Assembly (NCBI RefSeq): GCF_016937655.1
Contig: NZ_JAFHKL010000005.1
Location: 62,001 to 126,000 of the forward strand
Length of the DNA: 64,000 nt
Reading direction: 5' to 3'
Source of the DNA: Chromobacterium alkanivorans
GTDB lineage: Bacteria; Pseudomonadota; Gammaproteobacteria; Burkholderiales; Chromobacteriaceae
Position 1 is the stretch's first letter. Every line of letters begins with the position of its first letter. The notes under the pieces were generated by a model that saw only the letters and a list, made by a program, of their open reading frames with translations, did not search any database and was not told the origin of the DNA. Below are positions 25,211 to 35,872 of the stretch, in pieces. The translations under genes were made by a program, and so were the position numbers.

Positions 25211-27046
25211 TTAGTGCGTCTTGGGGTTTTGATAGACCGGCTTGCCGGCCAGCCAGGTTTGATGCACGCGGATGTCGCGCAGCGTGCCCACCGGCACCGC
25301 CGGGTCCAGCGGGTCCTGCTCCAGGATGGCCAGGTCCGCCAGCTTGCCCGGCTCCAGCGAGCCGACGATGTGGTCCATATGGCATTGCCAGGCGGCGTCC
25401 AGCGTCACCGCGCGCAGCGCGGCGATGCGGTCCAGGCATTCCGCCGGGTTCAGCGGCTGGCGCTCCGGGTCCGCCTCCATCACCCGCGTCACCGCCTGTT
25501 CCATCATCCGCAAGGTGCCCAGCGGCGACACGAAGTGGTCCGAATGCAGGCTGATGCGCAGGCCGGCCTTGAGCGCGGACTGACAGCGGTCCAGCATTTG
25601 GGCGCGTTCGCGGCCCAGAATGGTGGTCTTGAACACCTGGCCCCAATAGCCGACATGGCCGATCAGGAAGCTGGGCGACAGCTTCAGCCGCGCCATGGTG
25701 GCGATGCTGGCGTCGCTCAACAGCGAGCAATGCTCGATGCGCGAGCGCAGCGCCAGTTTGGGGTTGGGCGCGCCGTCCTTGGCGTGTTCGTCGTACAGCG
25801 CCAGTTCGAAGCCGGCCAGCACGTAATCCACCGCCTGGTCGCCGTTGGCGTGCACCAGCACCGGCCAGCCGGCGTTCAGCGCGCGTTGCAGCTGGGCGGC
25901 GAAGGTGATCGGCGGCTCGAAGTTGAACAGGCCGCGCGGCGAGACGCCGGGCACATGGTGCTCACCCGCGCAGCAATAATCCTGCGACTGGTAGCCGGTC
26001 AGGCCCTGGTTGGAGCCGTCGGCGATCAGCTTGAGCGCGCGGACGCTGAAGCGGTCGTCGTCGTGCTTGTTGTGGTTGAGCTGATAGGTTTGCAGCCACT
26101 GCTCCTGCATCCAGTCCTGGTTGCAGTACAGCGCGGCGCCGATGCGCACCGGCGCCAGCGGGCTTTGCGCGAAGGCGCGCAGCAGGGTGATTTCCAGCGG
26201 CCCCAGGCCGGCGCCCAGGCCGGCGTCGAACAGCGTGGTGATGCCGTTGGCGGCGGCGTCGTGCAGGATTTCCTGAATCTTGGCCAGTATGTGCGGCGCG
26301 GCCAGGCCGGGGATCACCGTCAGCACCTTGCCGACGTCGGCCTCGGTGGTCACGCCCTTGTCCTTGGGATCCAGCCCGGCCAGTTTCACCGCCGCGGAGT
26401 TGGCGTAGCCCAGGTGGCCGGAGGCGTTGATCAGGAAAATCGGCACCTCTGAACTGATGCTGTCGAGGAAGTCCAGGTCCGGTTCCTGCCATTCCGTCAT
26501 CAGCGACGGGTCCACGCCGAAGCCGGTCAGCCAGCGTTGAGCGCCGTTCAGCGTGTGGCCGCTATGGCTGGGCAGCTGCTCGCGCAACTGTCCGGCAATC
26601 CAGCCCAGATTGTAGCCCGGGCGCAGGGTCTGGCCCTCGAATGGGCACAGATTGATCCAGTTGCGGTACAGCGCGCTGGGCAGGATGTGCATGTGAGGAT
26701 CTATCATGCCCGGCAGCAAGGTCTTGCCGCGCAGGTCGATGCGCTCGGCGCGAGGGTGGGCCTGCATATCGGTCTCCACCTGCCGCAGGCTGCCCACCGA
26801 CATCACTTTGCCGTGAACGATGCCCAAGGCTTCCACCCGGCCGGGCTGGCCGCCTTGCAGCGTGTAGATCGGCCCGCCGTGGAAGATGGCCGCGTCCTGA
26901 TGCAGCGCCAGCTTGGCGCGCTCGGCGGCGGTGCGGATCAGGCTGGCCAGGCTTTCGGTCCAGTTATGGTGTTGCAGTTCATCCAGTTGCGAGGACAGGC
27001 TGGGCAGCGTGCAGCACGCGCAGCCGGGCTGATGGGGGAGGGACAT
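25211..27046 (-). CDS. YtcJ-like amidohydrolase 1 with N-terminal GCACC motif
   Basis: This 611-residue metal-dependent hydrolase belongs to the amidohydrolase 3 (YtcJ/NfdA) group: metal motif DPHMHILPS near residue 125, HANGDQAVD, RIEHCSLL and ISLHSDHFVSPLG. The family hydrolyses C-N bonds of amides, formamides or cyclic ureas; the substrate is unknown. The ATG at 27046 gives the N terminus MSLPHQPGCACCTLPSL, whose GCACC cluster is shared with the paralogue downstream of a MITE at 27325-29211, supporting this start. No signal peptide. The two genes are a tandem duplication separated by A7. Confidence 0.88.
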   Translation of the reverse strand: MSLPHQPGCACCTLPSLSSQLDELQHHNWTESLASLIRTAAERAKLALHQDAAIFHGGPIYTLQGGQPGRVEALGIVHGKVMSVGSLRQVETDMQAHPRAERIDLRGKTLLPGMIDPHMHILPSALYRNWINLCPFEGQTLRPGYNLGWIAGQLREQLPSHSGHTLNGAQRWLTGFGVDPSLMTEWQEPDLDFLDSISSEVPIFLINASGHLGYANSAAVKLAGLDPKDKGVTTEADVGKVLTVIPGLAAPHILAKIQEILHDAAANGITTLFDAGLGAGLGPLEITLLRAFAQSPLAPVRIGAALYCNQDWMQEQWLQTYQLNHNKHDDDRFSVRALKLIADGSNQGLTGYQSQDYCCAGEHHVPGVSPRGLFNFEPPITFAAQLQRALNAGWPVLVHANGDQAVDYVLAGFELALYDEHAKDGAPNPKLALRSRIEHCSLLSDASIATMARLKLSPSFLIGHVGYWGQVFKTTILGRERAQMLDRCQSALKAGLRISLHSDHFVSPLGTLRMMEQAVTRVMEADPERQPLNPAECLDRIAALRAVTLDAAWQCHMDHIVGSLEPGKLADLAILEQDPLDPAVPVGTLRDIRVHQTWLAGKPVYQNPKTH

Positions 27047-27180
27047 GGGGCGCTCCTGTGCATGGCGTCGGACGGCGCGGCGACGCCGCGCACAGAGCGA
27101 ATTATATGCCGTTGGCAATATGGCGGAGCTGACAAAAGCTGAACAAAAGGCCGGCGCGCGCCGGGGTCAACGGCGGCTCA

Positions 27181-27324
27181 GATCCTGTTTAAAGTCTCGC
27201 GAGCAAGAGCGAGACAAGGCGAAAACGAGCGAAAAAGCGGAATGTACGAGGGGTACATGAGCATTTTTGAGCTGGTACTCGCCGTGCAAGGCTTCACGAA
27301 GCGCAGCAGACCTTGAACAGGTTC
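27181..27324 (+). repeat. MITE family A, copy A7
   Basis: 144-bp element between TCA (27178-27180) and TCA (27325-27327). The right triplet is the minus-strand TGA stop of the second amidohydrolase. Interior as in A5 (CAAGGCTTCACGAAGCGC variant). Confidence 0.9.
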
Positions 27325-29211
27325 TCAGGCCGGCGGCGCCGACTCCGTCGCGCAACCCAGCTTAGCGTGCAGATACACCGGCGCGCCGGAACGCCAGGTC
27401 TGCAGCACCGCGATATCGCGCAGATTGCTCACCGCCGGGTCCAGCGGGTCCTGCTCCAGCACCACCAGGTCCGCCAGCTTGCCCGGCTCCAGCGAGCCGA
27501 CGATATGGTCCATATGGCATTGCCAGGCGGCGTCCAGCGTCACCGCGCGCAAGGCGCTGAGCCGGTCCAGACGTTCCGCCGGGTTCAGCGCCGGCTTGCC
27601 GCCGGCCTGTTCCGGCGCCGCCTCCATCACGCGGAAAATCGCCTGCTCCATCATGCGCAGGCCGCCCAGCGGAGTGACGAAGTGATCGGAATGCAGGCTG
27701 ATGCGCAGGCCGGCGCGCTTGGCGGACAGGCAGCGGTCCAGCAGCTTGGCGCGCGCCTCGCCCAGAATGGTTTGCTGGAAGGCGCTGCCCCAATAACCGA
27801 CGTGGCCGATCAGAAAACTGGGCGACAGCTGCAGCTGCGCCATCTGGGAAATGTGTTCGTCGGTCAACAGCGAGGCGTGCTCGATGCGGTGGCGCAACCG
27901 CATGCCGGCGCAATCCGGGCGCAGCGGCGCGGCGGGGTGGTTGAGCGCGTGCTCGTAAGCCTGCAGCACCTCGTCGATGGCGCGGTCGCCGTTGGCGTGC
28001 ACCATGGCCGGCCAGCCGTGCTCCACCGCCTGCCGCAAATGCGGGGTAAAGGCGCTGGGCGGGCGGAAATTGAACAGGCCGGTGGCCGGCACGTTCGGCA
28101 CCTGGTGCTGCGGATAGCATTTGTAGGCCTCGGTCTGATAGCCGGTCAGCCCCTGGTTGGAGCCGTCCGACACCAGTTTCAGCGCCTTGATGCTGAAGCG
28201 CTTGTCCTCCATGCCGTCCAGGTCCGGACGGAACAGCCGCGTCCACTCGTCCATCTGCCGGGTTTCATTGGAGAACAGCGCGGCGGCGATGCGCACCGGG
28301 TTCAGCGCGGTCTGGGCCACCAGGTCCAGCAGCAAGACCTCGAACACTCCCTTGCCGGAACCCAGGCCGGCGTCGAACAAGGTGGTGTTGCCCATCTTGG
28401 CGGCGCTGTGCAGCACCTGGCTGATGCTGGCGAGCAGCGCGGCCGGGGACGGGGAGGGCAGCGCCGGCATCATCTGCAGCACCTGCTCCTCCACCAGCAC
28501 CCCCTTGCACTCCGGGCTGATGCCGGCCTTGGCCAGCGCCGGCGCGTTGGCGTAGCCGATGTGGCCGGAAGCGTTCATCAGGAAAATCGGGTGCTTGTCG
28601 CCAAACTGGGCGAACCAGTCCAGGTCCGGCTCGGTCCAGACCCGCATCAGCGAAGGGTCCAGGCCGAAGCCCAGCACCCAGGCCGTGCCGTCCTTGGCCT
28701 TTTGCTGTTTCTTGGGGTCCGTCAGCGCCGCGCGCACCGTGTCCTCCACCCCGGCGATGCCGTAATCCGGCTTCAGCGTCTGGCCGGAGAAGGCGCCCAC
28801 GTACTGCCAGGACGAGAACAAGGCGCTGGGCAGGATATGCATGTGGGGATCGACGAAGCCGGGCAGCAGCGTGGCGCCCTCCAGCGACATCTCCTCCGGC
28901 TTTTTATGGCCGGCGGCGGCCATCGCCTGGCGCACCTCCTCGCGGGAGCCGGCGGCCACGATGCGGCCCTTGGCGATGCCGACGGCGTCCACCGTCTGCC
29001 GCCCGCTGCTGGCCAGCGTGTGGATGGGGCCGCCGTAAATGATCAGCGTCTGTGGCGGCGAGGGCGGCAGCAGACGCTTTTCCTGCTGGCGGATCAGCCG
29101 TTTGGCCTCGTCCTGCCAGTCCGGGCGCTCAAACAGCTCATCGTGCAACTGAGCCAACAGGGGGAGAGTGCAGCAGGCGCAGCCTGGTCCGTGCGGGTGA
29201 TGATGGCTCAT
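27325..29211 (-). CDS. YtcJ-like amidohydrolase 2 with N-terminal GCACC motif
   Basis: This 628-residue paralogue of the preceding gene shares VDPHMHILPSALF, FLMNASGHIGYANAPAL, HANGDRAIDEVL, RIEHASLL and ISLHSDHFVTPLGGLRMMEQA. The N terminus MSHHHPHGPGCACCTLPLL combines four histidines with the cysteine cluster and looks metal-binding; N-terminal extensions like this are not part of the hydrolase domain. Its TGA stop is the border triplet of repeat A7. Likely cytosolic. The pair probably handles related amide substrates, but neither the reaction nor an associated pathway can be read from the neighbours. Confidence 0.88.
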   Translation of the reverse strand: MSHHHPHGPGCACCTLPLLAQLHDELFERPDWQDEAKRLIRQQEKRLLPPSPPQTLIIYGGPIHTLASSGRQTVDAVGIAKGRIVAAGSREEVRQAMAAAGHKKPEEMSLEGATLLPGFVDPHMHILPSALFSSWQYVGAFSGQTLKPDYGIAGVEDTVRAALTDPKKQQKAKDGTAWVLGFGLDPSLMRVWTEPDLDWFAQFGDKHPIFLMNASGHIGYANAPALAKAGISPECKGVLVEEQVLQMMPALPSPSPAALLASISQVLHSAAKMGNTTLFDAGLGSGKGVFEVLLLDLVAQTALNPVRIAAALFSNETRQMDEWTRLFRPDLDGMEDKRFSIKALKLVSDGSNQGLTGYQTEAYKCYPQHQVPNVPATGLFNFRPPSAFTPHLRQAVEHGWPAMVHANGDRAIDEVLQAYEHALNHPAAPLRPDCAGMRLRHRIEHASLLTDEHISQMAQLQLSPSFLIGHVGYWGSAFQQTILGEARAKLLDRCLSAKRAGLRISLHSDHFVTPLGGLRMMEQAIFRVMEAAPEQAGGKPALNPAERLDRLSALRAVTLDAAWQCHMDHIVGSLEPGKLADLVVLEQDPLDPAVSNLRDIAVLQTWRSGAPVYLHAKLGCATESAPPA

Positions 29212-29349
29212 GGCGGATGTCCGGTTGAAACGCCGGCTCCGAGGGAAGCGCGGGGCCGCGCGCGAGGAACGGAAAAAGCGATGTCATTATAGGCGGCGTC
29301 CCGGCGCAAAAAAACGGCGAACTGGCCATTCGGTCGGGGGGCTGCTTCA

Positions 29350-29421
29350 GAAGCTGTTCAAAGTCCAGCGAGCAAAAGCGAAACCAGGCCTCGCCAAGCG
29401 CGGCAGGCCGGGAACGGGGTC
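29350..29421 (+). repeat. MITE family A, copy A8 (internally deleted)
   Basis: 72-bp remnant: GAAGCTGTTCAAAGTCCAGCGAGC joined directly to the right-end segment CTCGCCAAGCGCGGCAGGCCGGGAACGGGGTC, so the core is missing. Flanks are TCA (29347-29349) and TTA (29422-29424). Confidence 0.7.
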
Positions 29422-29425
29422 TTAA

Positions 29426-29565
29426 GCCTGTTCAAAGTCTCGCGAGCAAGGGCGAGACAAGGCGAAAGCCAGCGAAAAGCGGAATGTACTCGTGGTACAT
29501 GAGCATTTCGAAGGCGTGCTCATCGTGTAACGCTCCACGCAGCGCAGCAGATCGTAAACAGGTTC
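29426..29565 (+). repeat. MITE family A, copy A9
   Basis: 140-bp near-complete copy: GCCTGTTCAAAGTCTCGCGAGC, core GCGGAATGTACTCGTGGTACATGAGC, end AGATCGTAAACAGGTTC. The TCA at 29566-29568 is the minus-strand TGA stop of the diguanylate cyclase gene. A8 and A9 lie side by side. Confidence 0.88.
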
Positions 29566-30792
29566 TCAGCCGCCGCACACCTGATTGCGGCCATGCTGCT
29601 TGGCGTGATACAGCCGCTCGTCCGCCAGCTTCAGCAGCCGGCTGATCTCCGGCATGTCCGACGCCGCCACGCCTATGCTCACCGTGTAGCGCAGCCCGCC
29701 CTTGGCGGTGGTCAGGATACAGCCCTCAATCGCCAGACGTAGGCTTTCCAGCCGGCACACCATGTCCAGCTCGATGGGGCTGGGGCTGAGCATCACGAAC
29801 TCCTCGCCGCCGAAGCGCGCGACGATGCCGTCCGGGAAAAACTGCTCCATCAGCCGCGCGGTGTTGCAGATCACCTGATCGCCCACATCGTGGCCGTATT
29901 GGTCGTTCACCCGCTTGAAATGATCGATGTCCAGCACCGCCACCCCGTAGCCGTTCTTCAGCTGCATCACCTTCTCAAAAAAATGCCGGCGGTTGGACAG
30001 GCCGGTCAGCGGGTCGCGGTCCGCGGTTTCCTTTAGCGATTCCAGGTTTTCCACAAACTCCACATTGCGGGTGACGCGGCAGAAAAATTCCTCGAAGTTG
30101 AACGGCTTTTGCAGGAAATCGTCCGCCCCGGCCTTGATGAAGCGCGTGGTCATGGTGGGGTCCTGGTTGCCGGAAATGCCGATGATGGCCAGGCGGTCGT
30201 GATCCAGAAAGCGGCGTATCGTGCTGGTCATGCGCACCCCGTCCATGCCCGGCATGTCGTTGTCGCTCAGCACCAGCTTGATGTGCTTGTCGGAGTGCAA
30301 AATCTCCAGCGCCTGCTTGGCGTCCTCCGCCTCCAGCACCTGGTAGCGGTGGCGCTCCAGGTTTTCGCGCAGAAACTGGCGGTAGGACGCGGAATCGTCC
30401 ACCACCAGCACCTTGATGCCCGGGTTCTTGCGGATGCGGGTCAACATCCGCATCACGTAATCGAAAGCCGCCGGGCTCTCCTTGCTGACGTAATCCACCA
30501 CCGGCAGCTGCAAAATGCGGTCGCGCACCTCGCCGTCCGAGCGAGAGGTCAGCACAATGGTGGGAATCGCCAGCTGAAACAGCAGCGGCAAATGCTCGCC
30601 GTCGGGCGAATCCGGCAGATTGTAATCCGCCACCGCCGCCAAAAAGCGCTGGCCGGTCGCCAGCGCCTCGCGCACTTCGATCAGCGAGCACACCGGCAGC
30701 GGCGAAAGACCGATTTCCTCCACCATGCGGCACAAGGGACGGATCAACACCATGCTGTCTTCAATCACCAAAACGCGCGTTTCTTCGCTCAT
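29566..30792 (-). CDS. dual-receiver diguanylate cyclase (REC-REC-GGDEF)
   Basis: This 408-residue PleD-like response regulator has a first receiver (about 5-115, phospho-acceptor region AVADYNLPD), a second receiver (about 126-240, [13 protein letters not shown] and the conserved QKPF lysine) and a C-terminal GGDEF domain with an active RFGGEEF motif. It should make cyclic di-GMP when activated. The positions just before GGEEF ([10 protein letters not shown]) do not show an RxxD inhibitory site, so feedback inhibition may be absent. No histidine kinase gene is adjacent. The stop triplet borders repeat A9; the gene is divergent from valS. Confidence 0.93.
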   Translation of the reverse strand: MSEETRVLVIEDSMVLIRPLCRMVEEIGLSPLPVCSLIEVREALATGQRFLAAVADYNLPDSPDGEHLPLLFQLAIPTIVLTSRSDGEVRDRILQLPVVDYVSKESPAAFDYVMRMLTRIRKNPGIKVLVVDDSASYRQFLRENLERHRYQVLEAEDAKQALEILHSDKHIKLVLSDNDMPGMDGVRMTSTIRRFLDHDRLAIIGISGNQDPTMTTRFIKAGADDFLQKPFNFEEFFCRVTRNVEFVENLESLKETADRDPLTGLSNRRHFFEKVMQLKNGYGVAVLDIDHFKRVNDQYGHDVGDQVICNTARLMEQFFPDGIVARFGGEEFVMLSPSPIELDMVCRLESLRLAIEGCILTTAKGGLRYTVSIGVAASDMPEISRLLKLADERLYHAKQHGRNQVCGG

Positions 30793-30861
30793 CGTCCGCT
30801 TATCCCATGCCTACTGCCTGATCCGCCCGCGCCGGCTCTCGGAGAACGCTCCAAAACCGGG

Positions 30862-30867
30862 TATAAT
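30862..30867 (+). promoter_or_regulatory. probable -10 element of the valS promoter
   Basis: TATAAT at 30862-30867, 43 bp before the valS ATG. No good -35 hexamer is seen upstream, so activity is uncertain. Confidence 0.5.
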
Positions 30868-30909
30868 CGACCCATTTTTTCCATTCTAGAAGAACTACGA
30901 TTCATCACC

Positions 30910-33741
30910 ATGGAACTTGCCAAAAGCTTTGAACCCGGCGACATCGAACGTCGCTGGTACGATCAGTGGGAACAGGCCGGCTACTTCAAGCCCAGCATGG
31001 ACACCGCCAAACCGTCCTTCGCCATCCAGCTGCCGCCGCCCAACGTCACCGGCACCCTGCACATGGGTCACGCCTTCAATCAGACTATTATGGACGGTCT
31101 GACCCGGTATTACCGGATGAAGGGCGACAACACCCTGTGGGTGCCCGGCACCGACCACGCCGGCATCGCCACCCAGATCGTGGTGGAGCGCCAACTGGCC
31201 GAGCAGGGCGTCAACCGCCACGACCTGGGCCGCGACGCCTTCACCTCCAAAGTGTGGGAGTGGAAAGAGCAATCCGGCGGCACCATCACCAGCCAGATGC
31301 GCCGCGTAGGCTGCTCCGTGGACTGGGACCGCGAATACTTCACCATGGACGACACCCGCGCCGAAGTCGTCACCGAAGTCTTCGTCCGCCTGTTTGAACA
31401 AGGTCTGATCTACCGCGGCAAGCGCCTGTCCAACTGGGACTCCAAGCTGGGCACCGCCATCTCCGACCTCGAAGTGGTTTCCGAGGAAGAAGACGGCCAC
31501 ATGTGGCACATCAAATACCCGGTGGTGGGCAGCGACGAATTCGTCACTGTCGCCACCACCCGTCCGGAAACCCTGCTGGGCGACGTGGCCGTGGCCATCG
31601 CCCCGGACGACGAGCGCTATCAGCACCTGCTGGGCAAGCAGCTGGAACTGCCGCTCACCGGCCGCCAGATCCCGGTGATCGCCGACGAATACGTGGACAA
31701 GGAGTTCGGCACCGGCTTCGTCAAGATCACCCCGGCGCACGACTTCAACGACTACCAGGTGGGCAAGCGCCACAGCACCCAGCTGATCAACGTGATGAGC
31801 CTGGAAGCCAAGATCCTGGCCAAAGCCCAGATCTTCGGCTTCGACGGCAGCGCCCAGGGCACGATAGAACTGCCGGCCGCCTACGCCGGCCTCAGCACCC
31901 AGGACGCGCGCAAAGCCATGCTGGCGGACCTGCAAGCCCAGGGCTATCTGCTGGAGACCAAGCCGCACAAACTGATGGTGCCGCGCGGCGACCGCACCGG
32001 CACCGTGATCGAACCGCTGCTGACCGACCAATGGTTCGTGGCCATGGACAAAGTGGCCGTGGACCAAGACGGCAATCCGGACCCCACCGGCCAGTCCATC
32101 GCCGCCAAAGCCATTGAAGCCGTGGCCAGCGGCGAAGTGCGCTTCATCCCGGAAAACTGGGTCAACACCTACAACCAGTGGATGAACAACATCCAGGACT
32201 GGTGCATCAGCCGCCAGCTGTGGTGGGGTCACCAAATCCCGGCCTGGTACGACGAAGACGGCAACATCTACGTGGCCCGCAGCGAGGCCGACGCCCAGGC
32301 GCAAGCGCCGGGCAAGACCCTGCGCCGCGAACAAGACGTGCTGGACACCTGGTTCAGCTCCGCCCTGGTGCCGTTCTCCACCCTGGGCTGGCCGCAAGAC
32401 ACCCCCGAACTGCGCGCCTTCCTCACCTCCAACGTGCTGGTGACCGGCTACGAAATCATCTTCTTCTGGGTGGCCCGGATGATCATGATGACCAAGCACT
32501 TCACCGGCAAGGTGCCGTTCCGCGACGTGTACATCCACGGCATGGTGCGGGACCACGAAGGCAAGAAGATGTCCAAGTCCGAGGGCAACGTCATCGACCC
32601 GGTGGACCTGATCGACGGCATCGCGCTGGAACCGCTGGTGGCCAAGCGCACCACCGGCCTGCGCCGCCCGGAAAAAGCCCCGGCCATCGCCAAGGCCACG
32701 GAAAAGCTGTTCCCGGAAGGCATCCCGGCTTACGGCACCGACGCATTGCGCTTCACCATGGCCAGCTACGCCACCCTGGGCCGCAGCGTCAACTTCGACT
32801 TCAAGCGCGCCGAAGGCTACCGCAACTTCTGCAACAAGCTGTGGAACGCCACCCGCTTCGTGATGATGAACGTGGAAGGCAAGGACTGCGGCCAGGACGA
32901 AAGCCTGCCGCTGGAATTCAGCTTCGTTGACCAGTGGATCATCGGCCGCCTGCAACAGGCCGAGATCGACGTCACCAACGCGCTGGAAACCTACCGCTTC
33001 GACATCGCCGCCCAGACCATTTACGAATTCATCTGGAACGAGTACTGCGACTGGTACGTGGAACTGGCCAAGGTGCAGCTGCAAACCGGCAACGAAGCCC
33101 AGCAGCGCGCCACCCGCCGCACCATCGTCCGCGTGCTGGAAGTGGCGCTGCGCCTGACCCACCCGCTGATGCCCTTCATCACCGAAGAGCTGTGGCAGAC
33201 CGTGGCCCCGCTGGCCAACGCCAAGACCACCCCGTCCATCATGCTGGCCCCGTGGCCGGTGGCGGACGCCGGCAAGATCAACGCCGCCGCCAACGCCCGC
33301 ATGGACGCGTTCAAGGACATGGTCAACGCCGTGCGCAATCTGCGCGGCGAAATGGGCATCGGCCCGGCAGTCAAAGCGCCGCTGTTCATCGAAACCGGCG
33401 ACGCCACGGTGGCGGACTTCGTGCCCTATCTCAAGCTGCTGGCGCGGCTGACCGAAGGCTCCATCGTCGCCGCGCTGCCGGAAGACGACGCCCCGGTGGC
33501 CATCTCCGGCGACGCCCGCCTGATGCTGAAGGTGGAAGTGGACAAGGCCGCGGAAACCGCGCGCCTGACCAAGGAGCAGGGCAAGACGGAAGCCGAACTG
33601 GCCAAGCTCAGCGCCAAGCTGGAGAAGCCGGGCTATGTCGACAAAGCCCCGGCTCACCTGGTGGAACGCGACAAGGCGCAGTTGGCCGAGCTGAACGACA
33701 AGCTGGACAAGATCAAGGTGCAGTTGGCTAAGTTGGCTTGA
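30910..33741 (+). CDS. valS: valyl-tRNA synthetase
   Basis: This 943-residue class Ia synthetase charges tRNA-Val. It has the HIGH-type motif [15 protein letters not shown] (about 41-55), the editing (CP1) domain with [10 protein letters not shown] and [15 protein letters not shown], the KMSKS loop [11 protein letters not shown], an anticodon-binding region and the C-terminal coiled coil rich in Lys/Glu/Leu (about 880-943). Length matches bacterial ValRS. The start at 30910 is the first Met of the aligned protein. Codon use is strongly biased to C-ending codons, as expected for a highly expressed gene. Followed by a terminator. Confidence 0.98.
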   Translation: MELAKSFEPGDIERRWYDQWEQAGYFKPSMDTAKPSFAIQLPPPNVTGTLHMGHAFNQTIMDGLTRYYRMKGDNTLWVPGTDHAGIATQIVVERQLAEQGVNRHDLGRDAFTSKVWEWKEQSGGTITSQMRRVGCSVDWDREYFTMDDTRAEVVTEVFVRLFEQGLIYRGKRLSNWDSKLGTAISDLEVVSEEEDGHMWHIKYPVVGSDEFVTVATTRPETLLGDVAVAIAPDDERYQHLLGKQLELPLTGRQIPVIADEYVDKEFGTGFVKITPAHDFNDYQVGKRHSTQLINVMSLEAKILAKAQIFGFDGSAQGTIELPAAYAGLSTQDARKAMLADLQAQGYLLETKPHKLMVPRGDRTGTVIEPLLTDQWFVAMDKVAVDQDGNPDPTGQSIAAKAIEAVASGEVRFIPENWVNTYNQWMNNIQDWCISRQLWWGHQIPAWYDEDGNIYVARSEADAQAQAPGKTLRREQDVLDTWFSSALVPFSTLGWPQDTPELRAFLTSNVLVTGYEIIFFWVARMIMMTKHFTGKVPFRDVYIHGMVRDHEGKKMSKSEGNVIDPVDLIDGIALEPLVAKRTTGLRRPEKAPAIAKATEKLFPEGIPAYGTDALRFTMASYATLGRSVNFDFKRAEGYRNFCNKLWNATRFVMMNVEGKDCGQDESLPLEFSFVDQWIIGRLQQAEIDVTNALETYRFDIAAQTIYEFIWNEYCDWYVELAKVQLQTGNEAQQRATRRTIVRVLEVALRLTHPLMPFITEELWQTVAPLANAKTTPSIMLAPWPVADAGKINAAANARMDAFKDMVNAVRNLRGEMGIGPAVKAPLFIETGDATVADFVPYLKLLARLTEGSIVAALPEDDAPVAISGDARLMLKVEVDKAAETARLTKEQGKTEAELAKLSAKLEKPGYVDKAPAHLVERDKAQLAELNDKLDKIKVQLAKLA

Positions 33742-33766
33742 ACTTAAGCCTGATCTGGAAGTGAAG

Positions 33767-33790
33767 AAACCCGCCGCGAGGCGGGTTTTT
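33767..33790. terminator. bidirectional terminator between valS and the OLD-type gene
   Basis: AAACCCGCC, GCGA loop, GGCGGGTTT followed by TT; a perfect 9-bp stem with A and T tracts on both sides, serving convergent genes. Confidence 0.88.
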
Positions 33791-33792
33791 AA

Positions 33793-35262
33793 TTATTGCT
33801 GTTGTGAAACAAAATTGACGATATCTACCCAGTAATTTTTGTTGCGCTCATTAAATATATCTATCATGCCTGACTGGATATATATGGAGGATGTGAAGTC
33901 TAATTTTTGGCTGAGCTCGCTAAATATTATGTGGTGATCACATGATGAATTGTGAACGCTTTCAATTGCATTTAAAATTCTACTTTCTGTGAATCTTGAC
34001 AGGAGGCACCTTTGTTTGATAAAGGAGATTAGTTCAACTCTGTTTTCATGTATGTAATTAAACACTGTCGATTCGGGGTATCCTTCACCGATAAACATTG
34101 CATGTTTAGGAAGCTCCCCATTTGTTTCTGGATCGTAAATGTCTCCATCAACTAAAGCTACAGATGGAATTGTTAGGAGTGGGTTCTCGTTGTGAAACTG
34201 ACTTACTTTGATTAGGTTTGGATATCCTCCCGCTGAAAATACTTTTGTAGTTTCAGCCAATCCATTTCCATGTCTCCCTAGTGCATTTTCAACCAGCTCT
34301 TTGACAAATTCATCCTCTACATAAACGGCTCTGGTTGCGTTGACAGTTCCTGTGATGGCCCTCAGGCTTTCGATATTTAATTTGCCATTCCACGTTCTTT
34401 TGTTTATGGTGGCCCAAACTGCCTCGGAAGGGAGTTCGTTGACAGCCTCTTGAGAGTGAGTTGTAAATATGATTTGCAGCCTTTTGCGCTTTGCTGCATT
34501 CTGTAGGTATTGAACAAACAGTCTTACGGCAACTGGGTGAAGCCCATTTTCTATTTCTTCTATTAAAATTAAGGCATTGTTTTGTGCTGATTCGATTCGA
34601 TCTATTGTCTCGATTATCGAGGCTTCGCCAGCGCCGAAATGAAATTGTGAGTAACCAATGTTGGTTTGAGTGTTGCCTAAGTACATTCTTATTGAGTGGT
34701 TGTCTTTTTTTCTGACTAATTTGTAATTTTCTATTTTTTTGTCTAAGACTGCTGTTGCGTATTTTATTGTATTCTCATTGAGACTAATGGTCTCGAAGTC
34801 GTCACTATTGCCCGCTAAGAACTTTCTGAATCTAGACATTTCTCCAGCAGGTACAGTTCTTTGAATTTCTATGTATTCAATATGCCTAGATCCAAACTCA
34901 TCTCTTCTCCACTGAGATTGTGCAAATCGAGCCGTTTTAGTTATCGTTTTGTCTGATTGAATTGATTTGTCAACAAGTTCAAATTCAATATTCCAATCGC
35001 TCATGCTTTCATCCCCAAGGAATGCTTTTGGGAAGAACTGTCTTGGTTTTATGTTTTTATAGGCTAATGCGGCCGAGCCTAGTATTGTTGATTTTCCACC
35101 TCCATTTGTTCCGATTAGAGCAGTAACGGGGGTTTTGAATTCTACATTCTCATCATTAAATCCACGGACATTTCTTAGGTGAATTTTTTTAATAAATTGA
35201 TTGTAGTTGTTTTGTCTGACTTTGTTGATCTCTTGCTGGACTTCACTGGGTGAAAGCTTCAT
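33793..35262 (-). CDS. OLD-type AAA ATPase with C-terminal TOPRIM nuclease domain
   Basis: This 489-residue protein has an ABC/SMC-like ATPase with Walker A GTNGGGKST (51-59), Walker B NALILIEEIENGLHP and TTHSQE, then a TOPRIM-like part with RAVYVEDEFVKEL (acidic residue 1), VALVDGDIYDPE (DxD) and GEGYPESTVFNYI. This is the overcoming-lysogenization-defect (OLD)/GajA layout, typical of ATP-controlled nucleases in phage defence. It is far more AT-rich than its neighbours, suggesting transfer. The start 35262 is chosen because GGGGG lies 7 bp upstream; an in-frame ATG at 35436 adds 58 poorly structured residues. No helicase partner (GajB) is adjacent. Confidence 0.85.
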   Translation of the reverse strand: MKLSPSEVQQEINKVRQNNYNQFIKKIHLRNVRGFNDENVEFKTPVTALIGTNGGGKSTILGSAALAYKNIKPRQFFPKAFLGDESMSDWNIEFELVDKSIQSDKTITKTARFAQSQWRRDEFGSRHIEYIEIQRTVPAGEMSRFRKFLAGNSDDFETISLNENTIKYATAVLDKKIENYKLVRKKDNHSIRMYLGNTQTNIGYSQFHFGAGEASIIETIDRIESAQNNALILIEEIENGLHPVAVRLFVQYLQNAAKRKRLQIIFTTHSQEAVNELPSEAVWATINKRTWNGKLNIESLRAITGTVNATRAVYVEDEFVKELVENALGRHGNGLAETTKVFSAGGYPNLIKVSQFHNENPLLTIPSVALVDGDIYDPETNGELPKHAMFIGEGYPESTVFNYIHENRVELISFIKQRCLLSRFTESRILNAIESVHNSSCDHHIIFSELSQKLDFTSSIYIQSGMIDIFNERNKNYWVDIVNFVSQQQ

Positions 35263-35436
35263 GATGAGCCCCCTTGTAAAGATGGTCTGTTTTTGGATTC
35301 GACTTCGGAGTAGTTTAGTTATTTCTATGGCATGTTGCATTCTTTTCAGTCTGGATGGTGCTGATTGTGTATTTAAAGCAACAAGGGGTGGGTTGAGGTG
35401 GATCTGTATTGTTTCGATTTGTCGTTTGTAGAACAA

Positions 35437-35872
35437 GCGATGGAAATGTTGTTGATGTTATTATGACTAGTCGGGTGTTTTTTAATAAGCTAGCTTTGGG
35501 CGGCTCATGAGTTGGCCGTGTTGCTCAACTTTACGATTAAGTGGCAGAACCCAAAAAAGGAAGGTGAGTTACCGTCCCCTATCTAAAACTCCAGATCCAT
35601 TCCAACTTGACTCCCCCCTCCATCTAGCCAACAATGGCCCCCGCGCTGCCGCACAAACAGCGCCAGGATTAGTCTCCTGCAATCCATCCCAGCGGACACG
35701 CCGCGAAAGCGGCATTTTCGTGTCCGGTTGCTATTGCTTTGCCTAAATCTGGGCGGGCCGTGGCAGGGGCGCCCTTGGGCGCGCCGGGGCTGGGATGCCG
35801 GTGAGACTAACCTTGTCATGTGCCCGCCTTGCCGCGCTTGTCGGCCAGGCCCTCTCTTTCAAGGAGGTTGCA
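35437..35872. other. 436-bp stretch without a convincing gene
   Basis: The first 80 bp are AT-rich like the OLD-type gene and then composition returns to the genome average, so the border of the foreign insert lies around 35500. A plus-strand 79-codon frame (35507-35746) has no ribosome site or recognisable domain and I do not call it. Confidence 0.45.

Noticed and set aside
30895-33657. A 920-codon minus-strand frame opposite valS
   Set aside because: It is a codon-bias shadow; ValRS motifs on the plus strand are complete.
35507-35746. Plus-strand 79-codon frame upstream of the basic hypothetical protein
   Set aside because: It has no ribosome site, spans a composition boundary, and has no recognisable domain.
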